A DNA stretch of 64,000 nt, from contig NC_084730.1 of NCBI RefSeq assembly GCF_033807575.1, forward strand, positions 2,897,986-2,961,985, in the 5' to 3' direction. This DNA comes from Cydia pomonella (taxonomy: Eukaryota; Arthropoda; Insecta; Lepidoptera; Tortricidae). Of this stretch, positions 53,528-64,000 are shown in pieces. The notes under the pieces were generated by a model, which was not told the DNA's origin, searched no databases, and worked only from the letters and a program-made list of their open reading frames with translations. Every line of letters starts with the position of its first letter. Position 1 is the first letter of the stretch. Both the position numbers and the translations under genes were made by a program.

Positions 53528-54663
53528 CCTATAAAGATAAATAGGAGACTAAATATATAAAGTTCATGAGGCTTTAAATTATTAGAAAACTTAGTTAAAC
53601 CTTAGAAAATCCTAGAACCTTTGTTTATTTTCATCTTACTTTTGACATTGACATTTATACCGACACAGCACAGACGTACGTTCAGAAACCAATTCAAATG
53701 ATAGTATATGCAGCTCTGAGTTTAACAACTAACAACTTTATAAAATAAATTCAGTTCAGTTTATATGAAAATTGAAAATCTTATTTTTGTGTCTTGCGCC
53801 TATTACATTTTTTTTTTCAGATATTGTTTTTATATTTTAGTCACGCAACACTATGTCGGTTTTAATGGGTATTTCCACATTTTTCAGGTGTTTCTTTAAG
53901 CATATTTCCAAGCCATTCACATTTGTCAATAATAATAATATTATGCAATGCTTAATGACTTTTAAACAAATAAATTTTAAATGACTGTGACAAACCGTGA
54001 CATGTGTGTGACAGATCGTGCCGCGCTTTATGAAGTTTATGAACTGTACTTTACTCTCTCCAGTCTATATACCGTACCAACTTGGTACCAGGCAAATTTC
54101 GGGTACTTAAGAATATTGGAACGAAGTTCTTTATCGGACGGTTGGTGGATGGGGGCTGACAAAAAAATGTGTAAGATTTTTCCGTCACGTTTTTTGTTTA
54201 AATTATTTTCGTGAATAAGTAGCCTAATTTCACCAACTTATGCATATCCTGTAGTGGCGTAGTCCGCAAACAGCCGTTTAGAAACAGGTGGTAACAGCGA
54301 CGATCCGGGTTCGATACCCGGACGAGTATGCAGATATTACTCTTTGTATTTTTTTTCACTTGAATTTCATATTTTTGATTGCCAAAGCGAGTGTGAAGCA
54401 CGAGCTAAGCGTATCAGTTTCTGCTTGTACAACAATGTTTTCTTATGTTTGGTTGTTCTCCCTGCCTGTGAGTCGAATTTCTGAACTGATTTGTGAAGTT
54501 TTGTAAGCAGACTTTGTAAAAAAAAAAGATTCGATAATCCGTACATCAGGAGAGTTTAAGAGGAATTTCCTCCCGCGTAAGTTTCGGCTGTGGAATAATT
54601 TTCCTGCCGAGGTTTTCCCAAGGGGCTACAGTATTAGGTTCTTAAAAAAAGAATGTACAGGTT
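53528..54663. other. NitFhit 5' flank
   Basis: AT-rich. A box-B-like GGGTTCGATACCCGGACGAG at 54306-54325 preceded by GTAGTGGCGTAG suggests another tRNA-derived SINE head. No gene or clear promoter motif. Confidence 0.4.
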
Positions 54664-54785
54664 TTTAAAGGGTCGGCAACGCGCATGTAATATTTTTGGT
54701 ATTGCAGGCCTCCATAGGCTACGGAGACTGCTGACCATCAGGCGGGCCGTATGCTTGTTTGCACCGACGTGGTATTAAAAAAAAT
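54664..54785 (+). mobile_element. Truncated family C repeat
   Basis: GGGTCGGCAACGCGCATGTA to GGCGGGCCGTATGCTTGTTT and an A-rich tail. Confidence 0.75.
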
Positions 54786-55530
54786 GGTCAATATAGTTTT
54801 TGTATTTTTTTGTGTTTTTAATCAATAATACGTTTATATAAATATTTAACCGGTTAAAAATTTAGGTATCATGCGCAATCGTATCAACCCTCATAGTCCA
54901 TAATTATTCATCACATTAATTCATTTTTTTTCTCTAAATTTTCAGCCGTATTTTTTTTTTTCCTTGCAGTTTTACCCCTCCTCTCCCCTTATGCGGAAGG
55001 CAGACTTTTAGTTCTACTATTTTAAAGTGATTTTATAAATTTTGTAAATTTTAATTTTTTATACAGGGTGAAAACAAACTTTGATTTTTTTGAAAAAATG
55101 TTTTAAAAATTATACGTAATCTGCAAAAGTTCTTGTTTTACTGCAAATTGGCGTTACCGTGTGCTCCACGACACTTACATATTTTTTTTGGCGTTGATTA
55201 TGAACTAATCGAATGGTATTTAATTGAATGGTACTCATACAACGGTCAGGATTATAGTAAATTAAGCGGCATTGTGAACTAAAGGCCACGCCACTACAAT
55301 GTGTTGTTGAATGTTTTGATTTCCGCGTCGCACTGTGGTGTTACGCAGAATTCATTGCAACTGGTGTGTTTAGGGTGTGTTATGCTTGCGCTTGTATTTT
55401 TATAAGTTGACTTTAAGGTTTCATAGGCCTAAGAAGTAAGAACGCTTAGGCCATTGGCATAGGTAGGCTCAATGGCGAGGCAAGACCAAAATTTTTTTTT
55501 AATTTAAACTTTATTTCTTTTATTTCGGGT
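54786..55530. other. AT-rich interval, no feature
   Basis: Nothing recognisable. Confidence 0.3.
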
Positions 55531-55745
55531 TCAAATAATGTGACCAAAACAAATCCCCGGGTCGTACTTCAGTACAATAAACACATGGGCGGGGTCGACA
55601 AGCACGACCAAATGATGGCTTACTATAACCCCGAGCATAAAACCTTGAGATGGTACAAAAAATTGGGCGTGCATATATTTAGCACCATAATGTGTAATGC
55701 GCACTCTCTGTATAATAGGTATGGTGAGAAACTTAAACTTAACTA
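55531..55745 (+). pseudogene. piggyBac transposase C-terminal fragment
   Basis: The + frame reads VVLQYNKHMGGVDKHDQMMA, then YYNPEHKTLRWYKKLGVHIF to a stop at 55743-55745. YNxxMGGVDxxDQ followed by K(T/S)xRWYKK is diagnostic of the late catalytic region of piggyBac (DDE_Tnp_1_7) transposases. Upstream is not open, so it is a truncated relic. Confidence 0.88.
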
Positions 55746-55924
55746 AAATGTTTGTACAGTTTTCATGTAATATTAAGGTATACTCATGGATGGGCAAACT
55801 AATTTCGGTAGAAGGCAACTACAGCATATTTAATTTACAAACAAACAATTTTTCACTTTTGCAAAGCAACCTAATAAGCATAAATACTTAATACTTAGAT
55901 TTTATGTGGGCAAGATACATTTAG

Positions 55925-56166
55925 CGAGGCCCTCTGGTGGCGCAAGAGATAACGAACATTTTTACGTTGTCTCCGAGATATAGTTATTATTTGAGGCGCG
56001 AGGGCTCTCAGACCGCGATGGCGTAGGCGGTGGCCCACGTCGCCCACGCCTAATGGCGGCTCTGGGTAGGAGTAGGTGGGTTGTGAATTGTGATAAGTGG
56101 CGCACTCGAAGAGAAGCCTATGCTCAGCAATGGGCGATAAAAGGCTGATGTGATGATGATGATGAG
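55925..56166 (+). mobile_element. RTE-type LINE 3' end with (TGA)n tail
   Basis: The last codons read LGRSRWVVNCDKWRTRREAY, then AQQWAIKG-stop, followed by TGATGTGATGATGATGATGA, the characteristic RTE tail. Confidence 0.75.
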
Positions 56167-56261
56167 GCCTAACAATCACTGATTTTCTCGAGGAATCCCA
56201 ATTAATGTTTTAATTATTTCTGTAATTTTATATAGTAGTTGTTTTTGTTTGTGTATAATTT

Positions 56262-56810
56262 TAGGATAGTTTTTGCTCGTTGTCATTTTATCTCGCTGTG
56301 CATGCTTGTTGTATGTACACTTTCTTAAATCGGTCTACATAGCATTAACACAATCATTGCTAACTTATTGCATACCGGTCTGGGGCGGTGCTGCTAAAAC
56401 ACACTTGCTTCCATTAGAACGTGTACAAAGAGCGATTCTAAAGGTCATGTTCTTTAAACCGATTAGATTTTGCACTAGAACACTTTACTCCATAGCTCGG
56501 GTCCTATCAGTCCGTCAACTTTATATTGAGCGTGTTTGTCTAAGACAACACAAATACGTCTCTAATCAAAGCGCACGTCGCCTAGGTGGACGTAGAAAAC
56601 ATAAAGTGTTCGACTCAGTTGCGCACAATACAGTTTTTTATCGTCGTCAACTTGACTTCCTTGCACCCTTCCTTTATAACAAAGTCAACGAATGTTTATA
56701 CATTCAAAATGACAATAAACACTGCTTGATAAAAAATATCCGTAATTGGACTCTGACCCTAAACTACGCTAAAACTGAAAAACTCCTTGAAATTGTAAGG
56801 TGATTGGCTA
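56262..56810 (+). mobile_element. LINE post-RT fragment
   Basis: The open frame to 56803 reads KSVYIALTQSLLTYCIPVWG, LLPLERVQRAILKVMF and RVLSVRQLYIERVCLRQHKY, the C-terminal region of jockey-type polymerases. The RT core is missing. Confidence 0.75.
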
Positions 56811-57029
56811 GATTGATTCTGTAAGGTAAGCATTTAAATAAGTTATTCTTCTTTTTCGTACTCAAGGTAAAATAATCTTGTAACAGTTGGTCTTATCAAT
56901 AAAAAGCGATCTAATCAAAATATTGCAACCACTCATAGTCTTATATACGTAAGGGCTATTGTTGACCAACAACCAGCAGTAGCTATATGTATGATAAATT
57001 AATAATATATAATGAAAAGTTCATCACAC

Positions 57030-57030
57030 A

Positions 57031-57117
<87 letters not shown>

Positions 57118-57119
57118 AA
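57030..57119. repeat. (CA)n microsatellite, about 43 repeats
   Basis: Uninterrupted CACACA run with one late interruption (ACAAACACACAACACAC). Confidence 0.98.
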
Positions 57120-57589
57120 CACACTTCCAGGTAATTATCCTAACAGTATAATAAACAATAGTAATAGTCCAATAGTAAATATATATAAACATATATAATA
57201 CGGGTAGTTGAAAATGTTGTCACAAACAATAGCTGATATTGTATACGTATATACTTAATTAAGCAAAATGATTACCCAATTTTTAGATTTGTGTACCAAG
57301 GGTGGTTCCCTGATCCCTATAAGACAGGTTTACCTAGTTTAGGGCTCAGGACACTATTCCTAGGCTTTCCAACAATAGAATGCTTCTAAAAATGTAATAC
57401 TTTTCTACTGTGTAATAAGCTGCAATTTTGATACCTAAATAAATCATTTTCATTTTCATTTTTGATGGCATTCTTATACCTACCCAATTTTTTATATCAC
57501 AAATACCCATAGGTATATGTTAGTAGATTTGTAAAATGTGTACAAATACAAATAACGGGACATTGCAAAGAAGAAGAACAATATATATA

Positions 57590-57945
57590 AGTAATAATAT
57601 TTGAAAATAAATAGAGACGCCTCCTGTCCACACTGTGGTAAGGAGGAAACTAGCTTCCATCTACTAGCAGAATGTATCATGTACGCGGCACTGCGATATA
57701 ATACATTCGGTAGAGACTCACTAATAGAAAACGAACTAAAGGACGTCGAACTTAAAGATGTCCTTCTGTTCTGCAGGAAAACAAGAAGATTTGAGGAGAT
57801 TGGTATGGGAATGCCGCCGGGACAGTAACCTGCAGCTCCAACTTCAGGGAATTGGGCTGAATGAACGCAACACACGATCGACAGCCCGCCTGCTTCCCGC
57901 CGGGCGTCCCTACACTACATCTACATCTACAAGTAATAATATTTA
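57590..57945 (+). mobile_element. LINE C-terminal zinc-knuckle fragment
   Basis: RDASCPHCGKEETSFHLLAE then C gives C-x2-C-x9-H-x4-C, the terminal zinc finger of LINE polymerases such as R1/jockey. It is short and truncated at 5'. Confidence 0.7.
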
Positions 57946-58261
57946 AGTCTCCACAAACAGCCGATACTTAAATATTCTTAAGAAAATTCCTTGCAAAAAT
58001 CGGAACTGGTTATGCACTGTGCCTTATAACAAACAGCGATCGGGTAACCTGCCGGTTACCGACTGCATACAAAAGTCCTTAATATTGTTACTGAAAGCCT
58101 TTTGAAAGGTGTTTCACTGAGTTTTACATAAGTAGCACTGAGAATTGAATGAAATAACGCTTTATTATTTTAGGAGTGGACAAAAATAACCTGTGAAATA
58201 GTAACTATATTAAATAGTATAATGTGTTTTCTATATTTCATGAACAAAAATCACTATACAG

Positions 58262-58268
58262 TATAAAT
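58262..58268 (+). promoter_or_regulatory. Candidate TATA box
   Basis: TATAAAT, 44 nt upstream of the ATG of the secreted-protein first exon. Spacing would leave a short 5' UTR. Confidence 0.4.
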
Positions 58269-58311
58269 TATAAAGAAGTCTGAATTACATTTAAATAGTT
58301 TTGTGTTAACA

Positions 58312-58392
58312 ATGAACAAACTTGTATTAATATTGACTTTAATTTTCTTAAATAAACATGTGTTTGCGAAGAAGATTGAATGTGGTTACAAG
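58312..58392 (+). CDS. First exon of an unidentified secreted protein
   Basis: 27 codons: MNKLVLILTLIFLNKHVFA, a typical signal peptide with one K, a hydrophobic core and an A-x-A-like end (VFA), then KKIECGYK and a strong donor GTAAGTTATG at 58393, phase 0. A TATA-like motif lies upstream. No convincing second exon was found up to 64000, so the gene probably continues beyond the window or is a relic. The family cannot be named from 27 residues; small secreted cysteine-rich proteins are possible. Confidence 0.5.
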
Positions 58393-59508
58393 GTAAGTTA
58401 TGTATTTATTTTTGGGGTTTCGCAGTCAACTAGGAACCCTTATAGTTTAGCATATGATCTGGGCCCTTATTCGACATGCTAAAAGTGACGTTTCGTGTTG
58501 ATTTCCATTTGATGTGGGAAATATTGTGACTTGTCGAATTGCTATCATCACCACCTGTCAGTGAACAATATCCACACTAGAGGCGGGGCTTTGTACCGGA
58601 ATAGTTTTTGGAACAGGTTATTTGTAATAGACTACTTTTAGCTTGTCGAGTATTTAAAAGTACGGACTTTGATTTCTGAAATAAAACAAATATGAAACTT
58701 TTATCACCTCGTACCTCCATTCTTACCGTTACTTTAGGCAAAATAAAATTTTGTTAACAGATGGTCGTCTGGGTGTCTGTTGTATCTAAAAATAATGTAA
58801 TAATATATAACAAAAATATGACAATAGATTCATAGCCTTCACTCAAAACGTCACCATATTTCCGACCCTTACCGAAATAATAAGTCGATATTTGCATAAA
58901 TAATCCTTATTTGTAAGACGCCTAAGCACGGCAAATACGTAAACTGCCTATTGGGGGTCATACTCGTAAAACTGGTATTTTAGACGTACTTTTGGTACGT
59001 GTAACAGAGACGTACTTTTGGTACACAGTCCCAGCTCTAGTCAGGATTCTAGTTGTCAAATATAAGCGTCTCGAATACGTATTAGTTAACTGTCAAATGA
59101 AATTAGATCAACGGTAGACTTTTTTGTCGATGGGTATGGCTGCCATGTTTGGATTTATGACATTTGAAAGGGGATCCTAAGGCAGAGAGTAGTTTTTTCT
59201 GTACGATTTTGATTCTTCTACTGGACGCAAGATGGAGTTAGCTGCCAAATTCCGATCAGGCTGACGCAACTAGGAAGAAAAAAGTTTTGTATGGAATTTG
59301 TTTCGCAAATCATTGCCAACGGAGAAAAAGAAAACGTCAGTGCTATTTATTCTGTCAAGTTTACATCAAGTCAACTGTCAGTCTAATTGTTTTGTTTGTT
59401 TTGAAGGCTTCAATGTTTTGTTCGGGTATTTCGTGTAATTTCTTTATTATTTAGTGAAAAAATCGAAAATAGTCAACCGTGATCAGAGTAAAGAGCGAGT
59501 TTGTTACA
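58393..59508. other. Interval between signal-peptide exon and THAP-like gene
   Basis: No coding exon recognised. A direct repeat ACGTACTTTTGGTAC(G/A) occurs at 58985 and 59010. Confidence 0.4.
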
Positions 59509-60514
59509 ATGCCAGCGACAAAACGGTTTACTAAGTGTGAAATATGTGGCAAGCGAGCCACTCGAGAAAATCACGAAAAAAGGGATTTTATGGCGAAATT
59601 TCCCTTGGATGAAGACTGGTAAGTATTGCTTTAGATACTTTTGGCCTTATTTTTGGTCAGCAGGCTATAAACACATCGAAAATTAGATATATTATATTTT
59701 TCGTTGTGAACTAGGGATGTACTATAACTATCGATAACTGTAGTTTTATTTGTATATCAGTGTAAATAATTAAATTAAATATGTGAAATTTCCTGAGAAC
59801 TTGCATGCAATATGACCATAATTAATTCGTCGAAGATTAATAATGCATAAATTATCTATTACTTATGCATTAATGGTCATTAGTTAACATGTTTTTTTTA
59901 TCTAGTCATTATTTAATATATTAACCTAAAATTTAAGAAAATTAATCTCTGTTTTTATGATAAATAAAGAAATATTATAGGACATTATTACACAAACTGA
60001 CTTAGTACTAAAGTATGCATGGCATGTGTTGTGGGTACTTAGACAACGATATATATATTTACATAGACCTAATTTATAAATACATAGAAAACACCCATGT
60101 CTCACACTAATAAACGCCCGTTCCAGGATTTGAACCAGGGACCATCGGCTTCATAGGCAGGGTCGCTGCCAACAAGGCCAGACCCGTTCTCATGATTAAC
60201 AGACATATAAATACATAAAAAGTTAAAGCATTGATAAAGGGTTGTTGATAACTGGATGCCGAAAAACATTGATTTATAGATGCATATTAGCGCGAAATAA
60301 TCAGTTGATCATCTCATTAGCAAACACTTGGAATATAAACTGTAGATAAAGTCATGTTTCTCCAAGGCTGTATGTTTTCAGATGCAGGCAGTGGGTCAAA
60401 TTTGTTGGGAACGAAGACCTGATACATCTTCCCATAGAAAAGTTACATTTATTCAAACATGTATGTGCACATCGTTTTGAAAATAAAACTTTTAATAAAA
60501 AAAACACGACTTAA
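59509..60514 (+). CDS. THAP-like zinc-finger mini-gene (2 exons, 78 aa)
   Basis: THAP domains are C2CH DNA-binding zinc fingers, often derived from P-type transposases. Exon 1, 59509-59618, reads MPATKRFTKCEICGKRATRE to FPLDEDW (donor GTAAGT). Exon 2, 60388-60514, reads QWVKFVGNEDLIHLPIEKLH, FKHVCAHRFENKTF, then a basic tail and TAA. The C-x2-C, FPLDE, W, and late C/H elements are in order. The last pair reads C-A-H-R-F rather than C-x2-H-F, so the fourth zinc ligand is shifted and the finger may be damaged. The acceptor at 60388 is chosen because the alternative six bases upstream creates TGA at the junction. The intron carries a family B SINE. It may be a lone domain, a first part of a larger gene, or a transposon remnant. 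Confidence 0.5.
59968..60190 (-). mobile_element. tRNA-derived SINE, family B
   Basis: Box B on the - strand (CCCTGGTTCAAATCCTGG), and ACTAAGTCAGTTTGTGTAAT at the 3' part. Confidence 0.8.
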
Positions 60515-61097
60515 AAACTGTATTAAAATAATTCGGGTCCACATTAAGCCCGACCAGATAGTAGTCCAATTAAGAACTATCCACTATATAACATACAACT
60601 TAAATGTGGACTCGATGCTAACCTGATTTCGAGTACAAAATTTGTAGACAGGAGCCTATGTTTCAACCCTCCCCATTTTATCGATATCGATAAGAATCGC
60701 AAGCGTGTAGCGTACTACACTATTTAAATCGCTTATGTTGGTACTATGGGTCTTTGACAGTTCTTTGTCGTATATTTTGGTAATGATTAGCGAAACAAAC
60801 TGATTCCACTCGCTGGTATGGAAGTCCCGTCTCTTAAAATGTATTGATTATATGCTCTTTGATTCCGAATATTCCGATCTTGGCGTTATAAAAATAAACC
60901 GCAAGAACCATGACAATGACATGCAGTTGCGTCGATGTAGATCTATCATAAAAACGTACATGTGACGCAAGTGACAATAGTCCAGGATTAAAAAAATATC
61001 TGTCAATTAACATAAAGCAATACAATACCAAAAAATGTCAAAAAGAAAACAGATTTATTATAAAAATACAAATTATATACAAAGCTTCGTTTTAAAA
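60515..61097. other. Gene-free interval
   Basis: AT-rich, no recognisable feature. Confidence 0.3.
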
Positions 61098-61265
61098 CCA
61101 ATGGTCGTGGGTTCTAACCCCGGCTCTTAACAATGTGCATCTTGTAACATGTACCGATTGCTTTTCAGTAAAGTAAAATATCATGAGGAAGATGGAATAG
61201 GCCCAATAAGGTATATTTTCCCTTCTGGGTTAGAAGGTCAGATAGTAGTGAGACAGGGAGATCTG
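61098..61265 (+). mobile_element. Diverged SINE family A, 5'-truncated
   Basis: GGTCGTGGGTTCTAACCCCGG (box B) and ATATCATGAGGAAGATGGAA, then GCCCAATAAGG and TTCTGGGTTAGAAGGTCAGA. Confidence 0.65.
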
Positions 61266-61569
61266 ATATAGTGACGAATGCGGAAAAACAAGCATTTATT
61301 GTGTTGTTAGGCTAGTTTTTTTTACAAAATTTGAAAATGAACGCAGCAGCATGCTCAAAGCCCCCTGTGAGTCAGAATCTGTTAAATTCAGGCTTAAAAC
61401 GAAACAGGAGCTGAGCCCTTGAGATTTTTAGGTAAATATCGCAGTCGCGCTGACGAGTGTGGCACCCCGTACCTAGTTAGACACTATCCCTTGTGTGTAC
61501 CAACAAACCAAATTTTAGACAAATATGATACGTCTTCTACTTCTTTGTCGTTGTACTCTTTGCAGAGCG

Positions 61570-62060
61570 TCGTGGTCAACTGCTGACATCAGGCGCAGAT
61601 GTTGCTTGCCGTACGATTTCTCGCCATTTTTCGCGGTTAGGGGCCATTCTGGCAAATGCGTCCAGGGGTCCCTTCATGGCAGATTTGATTTGGTCAGTCC
61701 ATCGCATAGGTGGCCTTTTGCGCGATCTTTTTCCGTTTGCTCTACCCTGTACCACTAGACGCTCTATGGAGTCGTTGTTCCTTCTCGAGACGTGACCGAA
61801 AAAACTGAGTATGCGGGTCTTTACGAGAGTCGAAAGGCGCTGCTTGATACGGAGTTTTTTAAGGATGGAGACATTAGCCCGAAACTCGGTCCAGGATATC
61901 CCCAGCATTTTCCTCCAGCACCATATTTCTAGGGTGTCTATCTTCTTCTCCTCTGTTTTTCGGATAATCCAGGTCTCCGCAGCATATAAGAATATAGGAA
62001 AAACGAGGGCCCGTATAAGCCGAACCTTCGTGGTGTTTGTGACGTTTCGGTGATACGTAA
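61570..62060 (-). mobile_element. LINE polymerase C-terminal fragment
   Basis: On the - strand: LYAAETWIIRKTEEKKIDTL, EIWCWRKMLGISWTEFRAN, then ILSFFGHVSRRNNDSIERLV and KRSRKRPPMRWTDQIKSAMK. This is the post-RT end of an RTE/CR1-type LINE, 5'-truncated. Confidence 0.82.
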
Positions 62061-62269
62061 CCTATACGTAAAAACTAGCCAAGACAAATCCTTTATAATT
62101 TCAGGATTTTCTACACAGCACAGAACATGGCACCCATATAGATCTCAATTCCGTTGTCGGCGAGTCAACAACGACACATATTCTTAATATTGAACTTAAT
62201 TGGCTCCCATTTCACATTTATGTTTTAAATTAATTATAGGCATAGACATACCATATCCTATTGTAAGTA

Positions 62270-62662
62270 CAAAGTTTCAGAGCAATCTAGCTAGCCGATT
62301 TAAAATGAGAGCGTGACTACATTTGTATGGAGAACCGAATTTGAGGAATTGCACAACCTTATTCCTCAGTCCCCATTTCACCATCGGACTACCAGACAAT
62401 CGGCACTTCGGCATCGCTTCATGGTAGGTATTCCACAAATACGCACGAAGCGTTTCGCTTCCACATTCCTTATGCGAACTGCCAAGGAGTGGAATGCCCT
62501 GCCCGAGTCTGTGTTTCCGTATGAGTACAATCTGAATCTCTTCAAGGCTAGAGTAAATAGGTATCTCATAGGCAAGCGTGCTCCACCGTAGACCGCATCA
62601 TCACTTACCATCAGGTGTGATCGTGGTCAAACGCCTGCCTATCCTCCATAAAAAAAAAAAAA
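62270..62662 (+). mobile_element. LINE 3' end with poly(A) tail
   Basis: The open frame HHRTTRQSALRHRFMVGIPQ, RTKRFASTFLMRTAKEWNAL, then PESVFPYEYNLNLFKARVNR and a stop, then AAAAAAAAAAAA at 62650. The 5' piece (62270-62325) also occurs at 10018-10075. Confidence 0.8.
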
Positions 62663-62754
62663 ATTTGCTGCGGACGCACAATGTAGCATAATCGGATTAG
62701 GACCAACCTCGAAATCTCTGTAACAGTCATGAAATTTATTATGTATATAAATTA

Positions 62755-63705
62755 AAGGCCCCTTCTTCATGCCCAAACCATTTACCATTATCGAGCCAGG
62801 TAAAAAATCTTGGAGTTATATTTGATCGCACACTGTCTTGGGTACCACAGATAAGTGAGATCAGTAGGAAGATGTTTGCTTCTCTGGGGTCACTTCGCAG
62901 GCTTCGTAGCTTCTTGCCGCTCGCTACCAGAATTGCGCTTGCTCAATCTCTTCTTCTCCCTATATTGGATTATGCCGATATTTGCTATCTTGATCTTACA
63001 GAGGACCAGCTAAATAAACTTGAGCGCCTTCAAAACGTCTGTATAAGATTCATATTTGGATTACGCAAATATGACCACGTCTCTGAATTTCGTACCCAGC
63101 TCAAGTGGCTCCCTATTCGTCATCGCCGTAACTCTCATATTCTTGTACTTCTTTATAACATTCTTTTCAACCCCTCCACCCCTCTATATCTTAAAAAGCG
63201 TTTCAACTATCTTTCCTCGGTCCGCTGTGCGGAGATGCATCTCCTTGCTCCACCACCTTCATCATCAAAATTTTATAGCAACTCTTTTTCTTTTCGTGCT
63301 GTTCGGTTGTGGAATGCTTTGCCATTAGACATTAGACGTGCTAAATCCCTTCCCGTTTTCAAAAATCTTTTGAAGACTCACTACCTTTCGCTGCCTTAAC
63401 TTGCCTTTATTTATGATTGTATAATATATAATGTATGTATGTATATATGTATTTATTTTATTAGTATGTAGGTATGTATTATATTGTTTGCGTCTTCATT
63501 TTGTTGAATTATATGTATATCGGCACTACCCGTTCAATGTTGTAAGTTCATTGTTTCCTGCTACCCAAAGGTTGTCTGGAAGAGATCGCTTCTTAGCGAT
63601 AAGACCGCCTGTTGTTACCTAACTTTTACGTGTTTTTTCATTTCCTGTCTATTTTTAAATGTATGGTGCACAATAAAGAATATTTACTTACTTACTTAAC
63701 ATTTG
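62755..63705 (+). mobile_element. LINE polymerase C-terminus and 3' UTR
   Basis: VKNLGVIFDRTLSWVPQISE, MFASLGSLRRLRSFLP, ALAQSLLLPILDYADICYLD to FRAVRLWNALPLDIRRAKSL, then PVFKNLLKTHYLSLP and TAA at 63399. The 3' UTR ends in a (TTAC)n tail at 63686-63702. Intact reading frame over about 200 codons; 5'-truncated. Confidence 0.85.
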
Positions 63706-64000
63706 GGGACCTCGAGGAATCGCAGGCATCTTGGAAAATGTGTACCATCCAGGAGAAATTCGCGTTTTACTCTAAATCTACATTCTTTAAAAAAATAAAG
63801 TGTAAGTCAACATTAAAGCTTATCAAATTCTACACCAAAACGTCCTCGATATCTTTGCGGAAAAATACATCTTGTTATATAAAATACTTGCGGAATCTAA
63901 GTTTAGCGCTTATACACTTCCAGGGGACATTCTCTTAAAAGGAAACTCGGAGGAATATGAATTCCATTTTTAACTATACATTTGTACGTGATCTATTCCA
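63706..64000. other. Window end, unassigned
   Basis: A short open stretch without protein resemblance; nothing firm. Confidence 0.3.

Noticed and set aside
56983..57192. 60-residue Cys/Val repeat ORF
   Set aside because: Translation of the (CA)n microsatellite.
60382..60514. THAP exon 2 starting at 60382
   Set aside because: That acceptor makes TGA at the junction; 60388 keeps the frame and the W-x-x-W-V pattern.

Overview
The window is eukaryotic, and almost certainly from a moth or butterfly. Short exons with GT..AG introns, an AT-rich intergenic background, several tRNA-derived SINE families of the kind typical of Lepidoptera, RTE/CR1-like and jockey-like LINE remains, piggyBac and Harbinger fragments, a mag-like Ty3/gypsy element and dozens of palindromic MITEs all point that way. 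No bacterial operon, CRISPR array or rRNA is present. All identifications come from reading the sequence and from family knowledge; no search was run.

Layout. (1) 1-3345, + strand: the 3' end of an acetyl-CoA carboxylase gene. It is preceded by about 16 near-identical 149-bp units, each carrying the same 78-nt coding segment and a splice donor. (2) 3346-10822: no gene, only nested TIR elements and MITEs. (3) 10823-18525, + strand: a complete five-exon Vps37A gene (ESCRT-I subunit, 295 aa). (4) 18540-27467: LINE, SINEs and long palindromes. (5) 27468-53527, - strand: a complete 11-exon NitFhit gene, a nitrilase-Fhit fusion of 491 aa spread over 26 kb. (6) Its 13.5-kb intron 6 (33690-47178) holds decayed copies of part of its own exon 6, a 109-bp tandem array, a foldback-like inverted array of 120-bp units, an intact identical-LTR gypsy element inserted in that array, and a Harbinger transposase fragment joined to another piece of exon 6. 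(7) 53528-64000: LINE and piggyBac remains, an orphan signal-peptide exon (58312-58392), a two-exon THAP-like mini-gene (59509-60514) and LINE 3' ends up to the window edge.

The three firm genes do unrelated housekeeping jobs: fatty-acid synthesis, ESCRT sorting, and metabolite repair with diadenosine-polyphosphate hydrolysis. Vps37A and NitFhit converge tail to tail. The most unusual theme is partial exon multiplication. The ACC gene carries a tandem exon/intron array plus a relic of its next exon, and NitFhit carries at least five decayed partial copies of one nitrilase exon inside a single intron.
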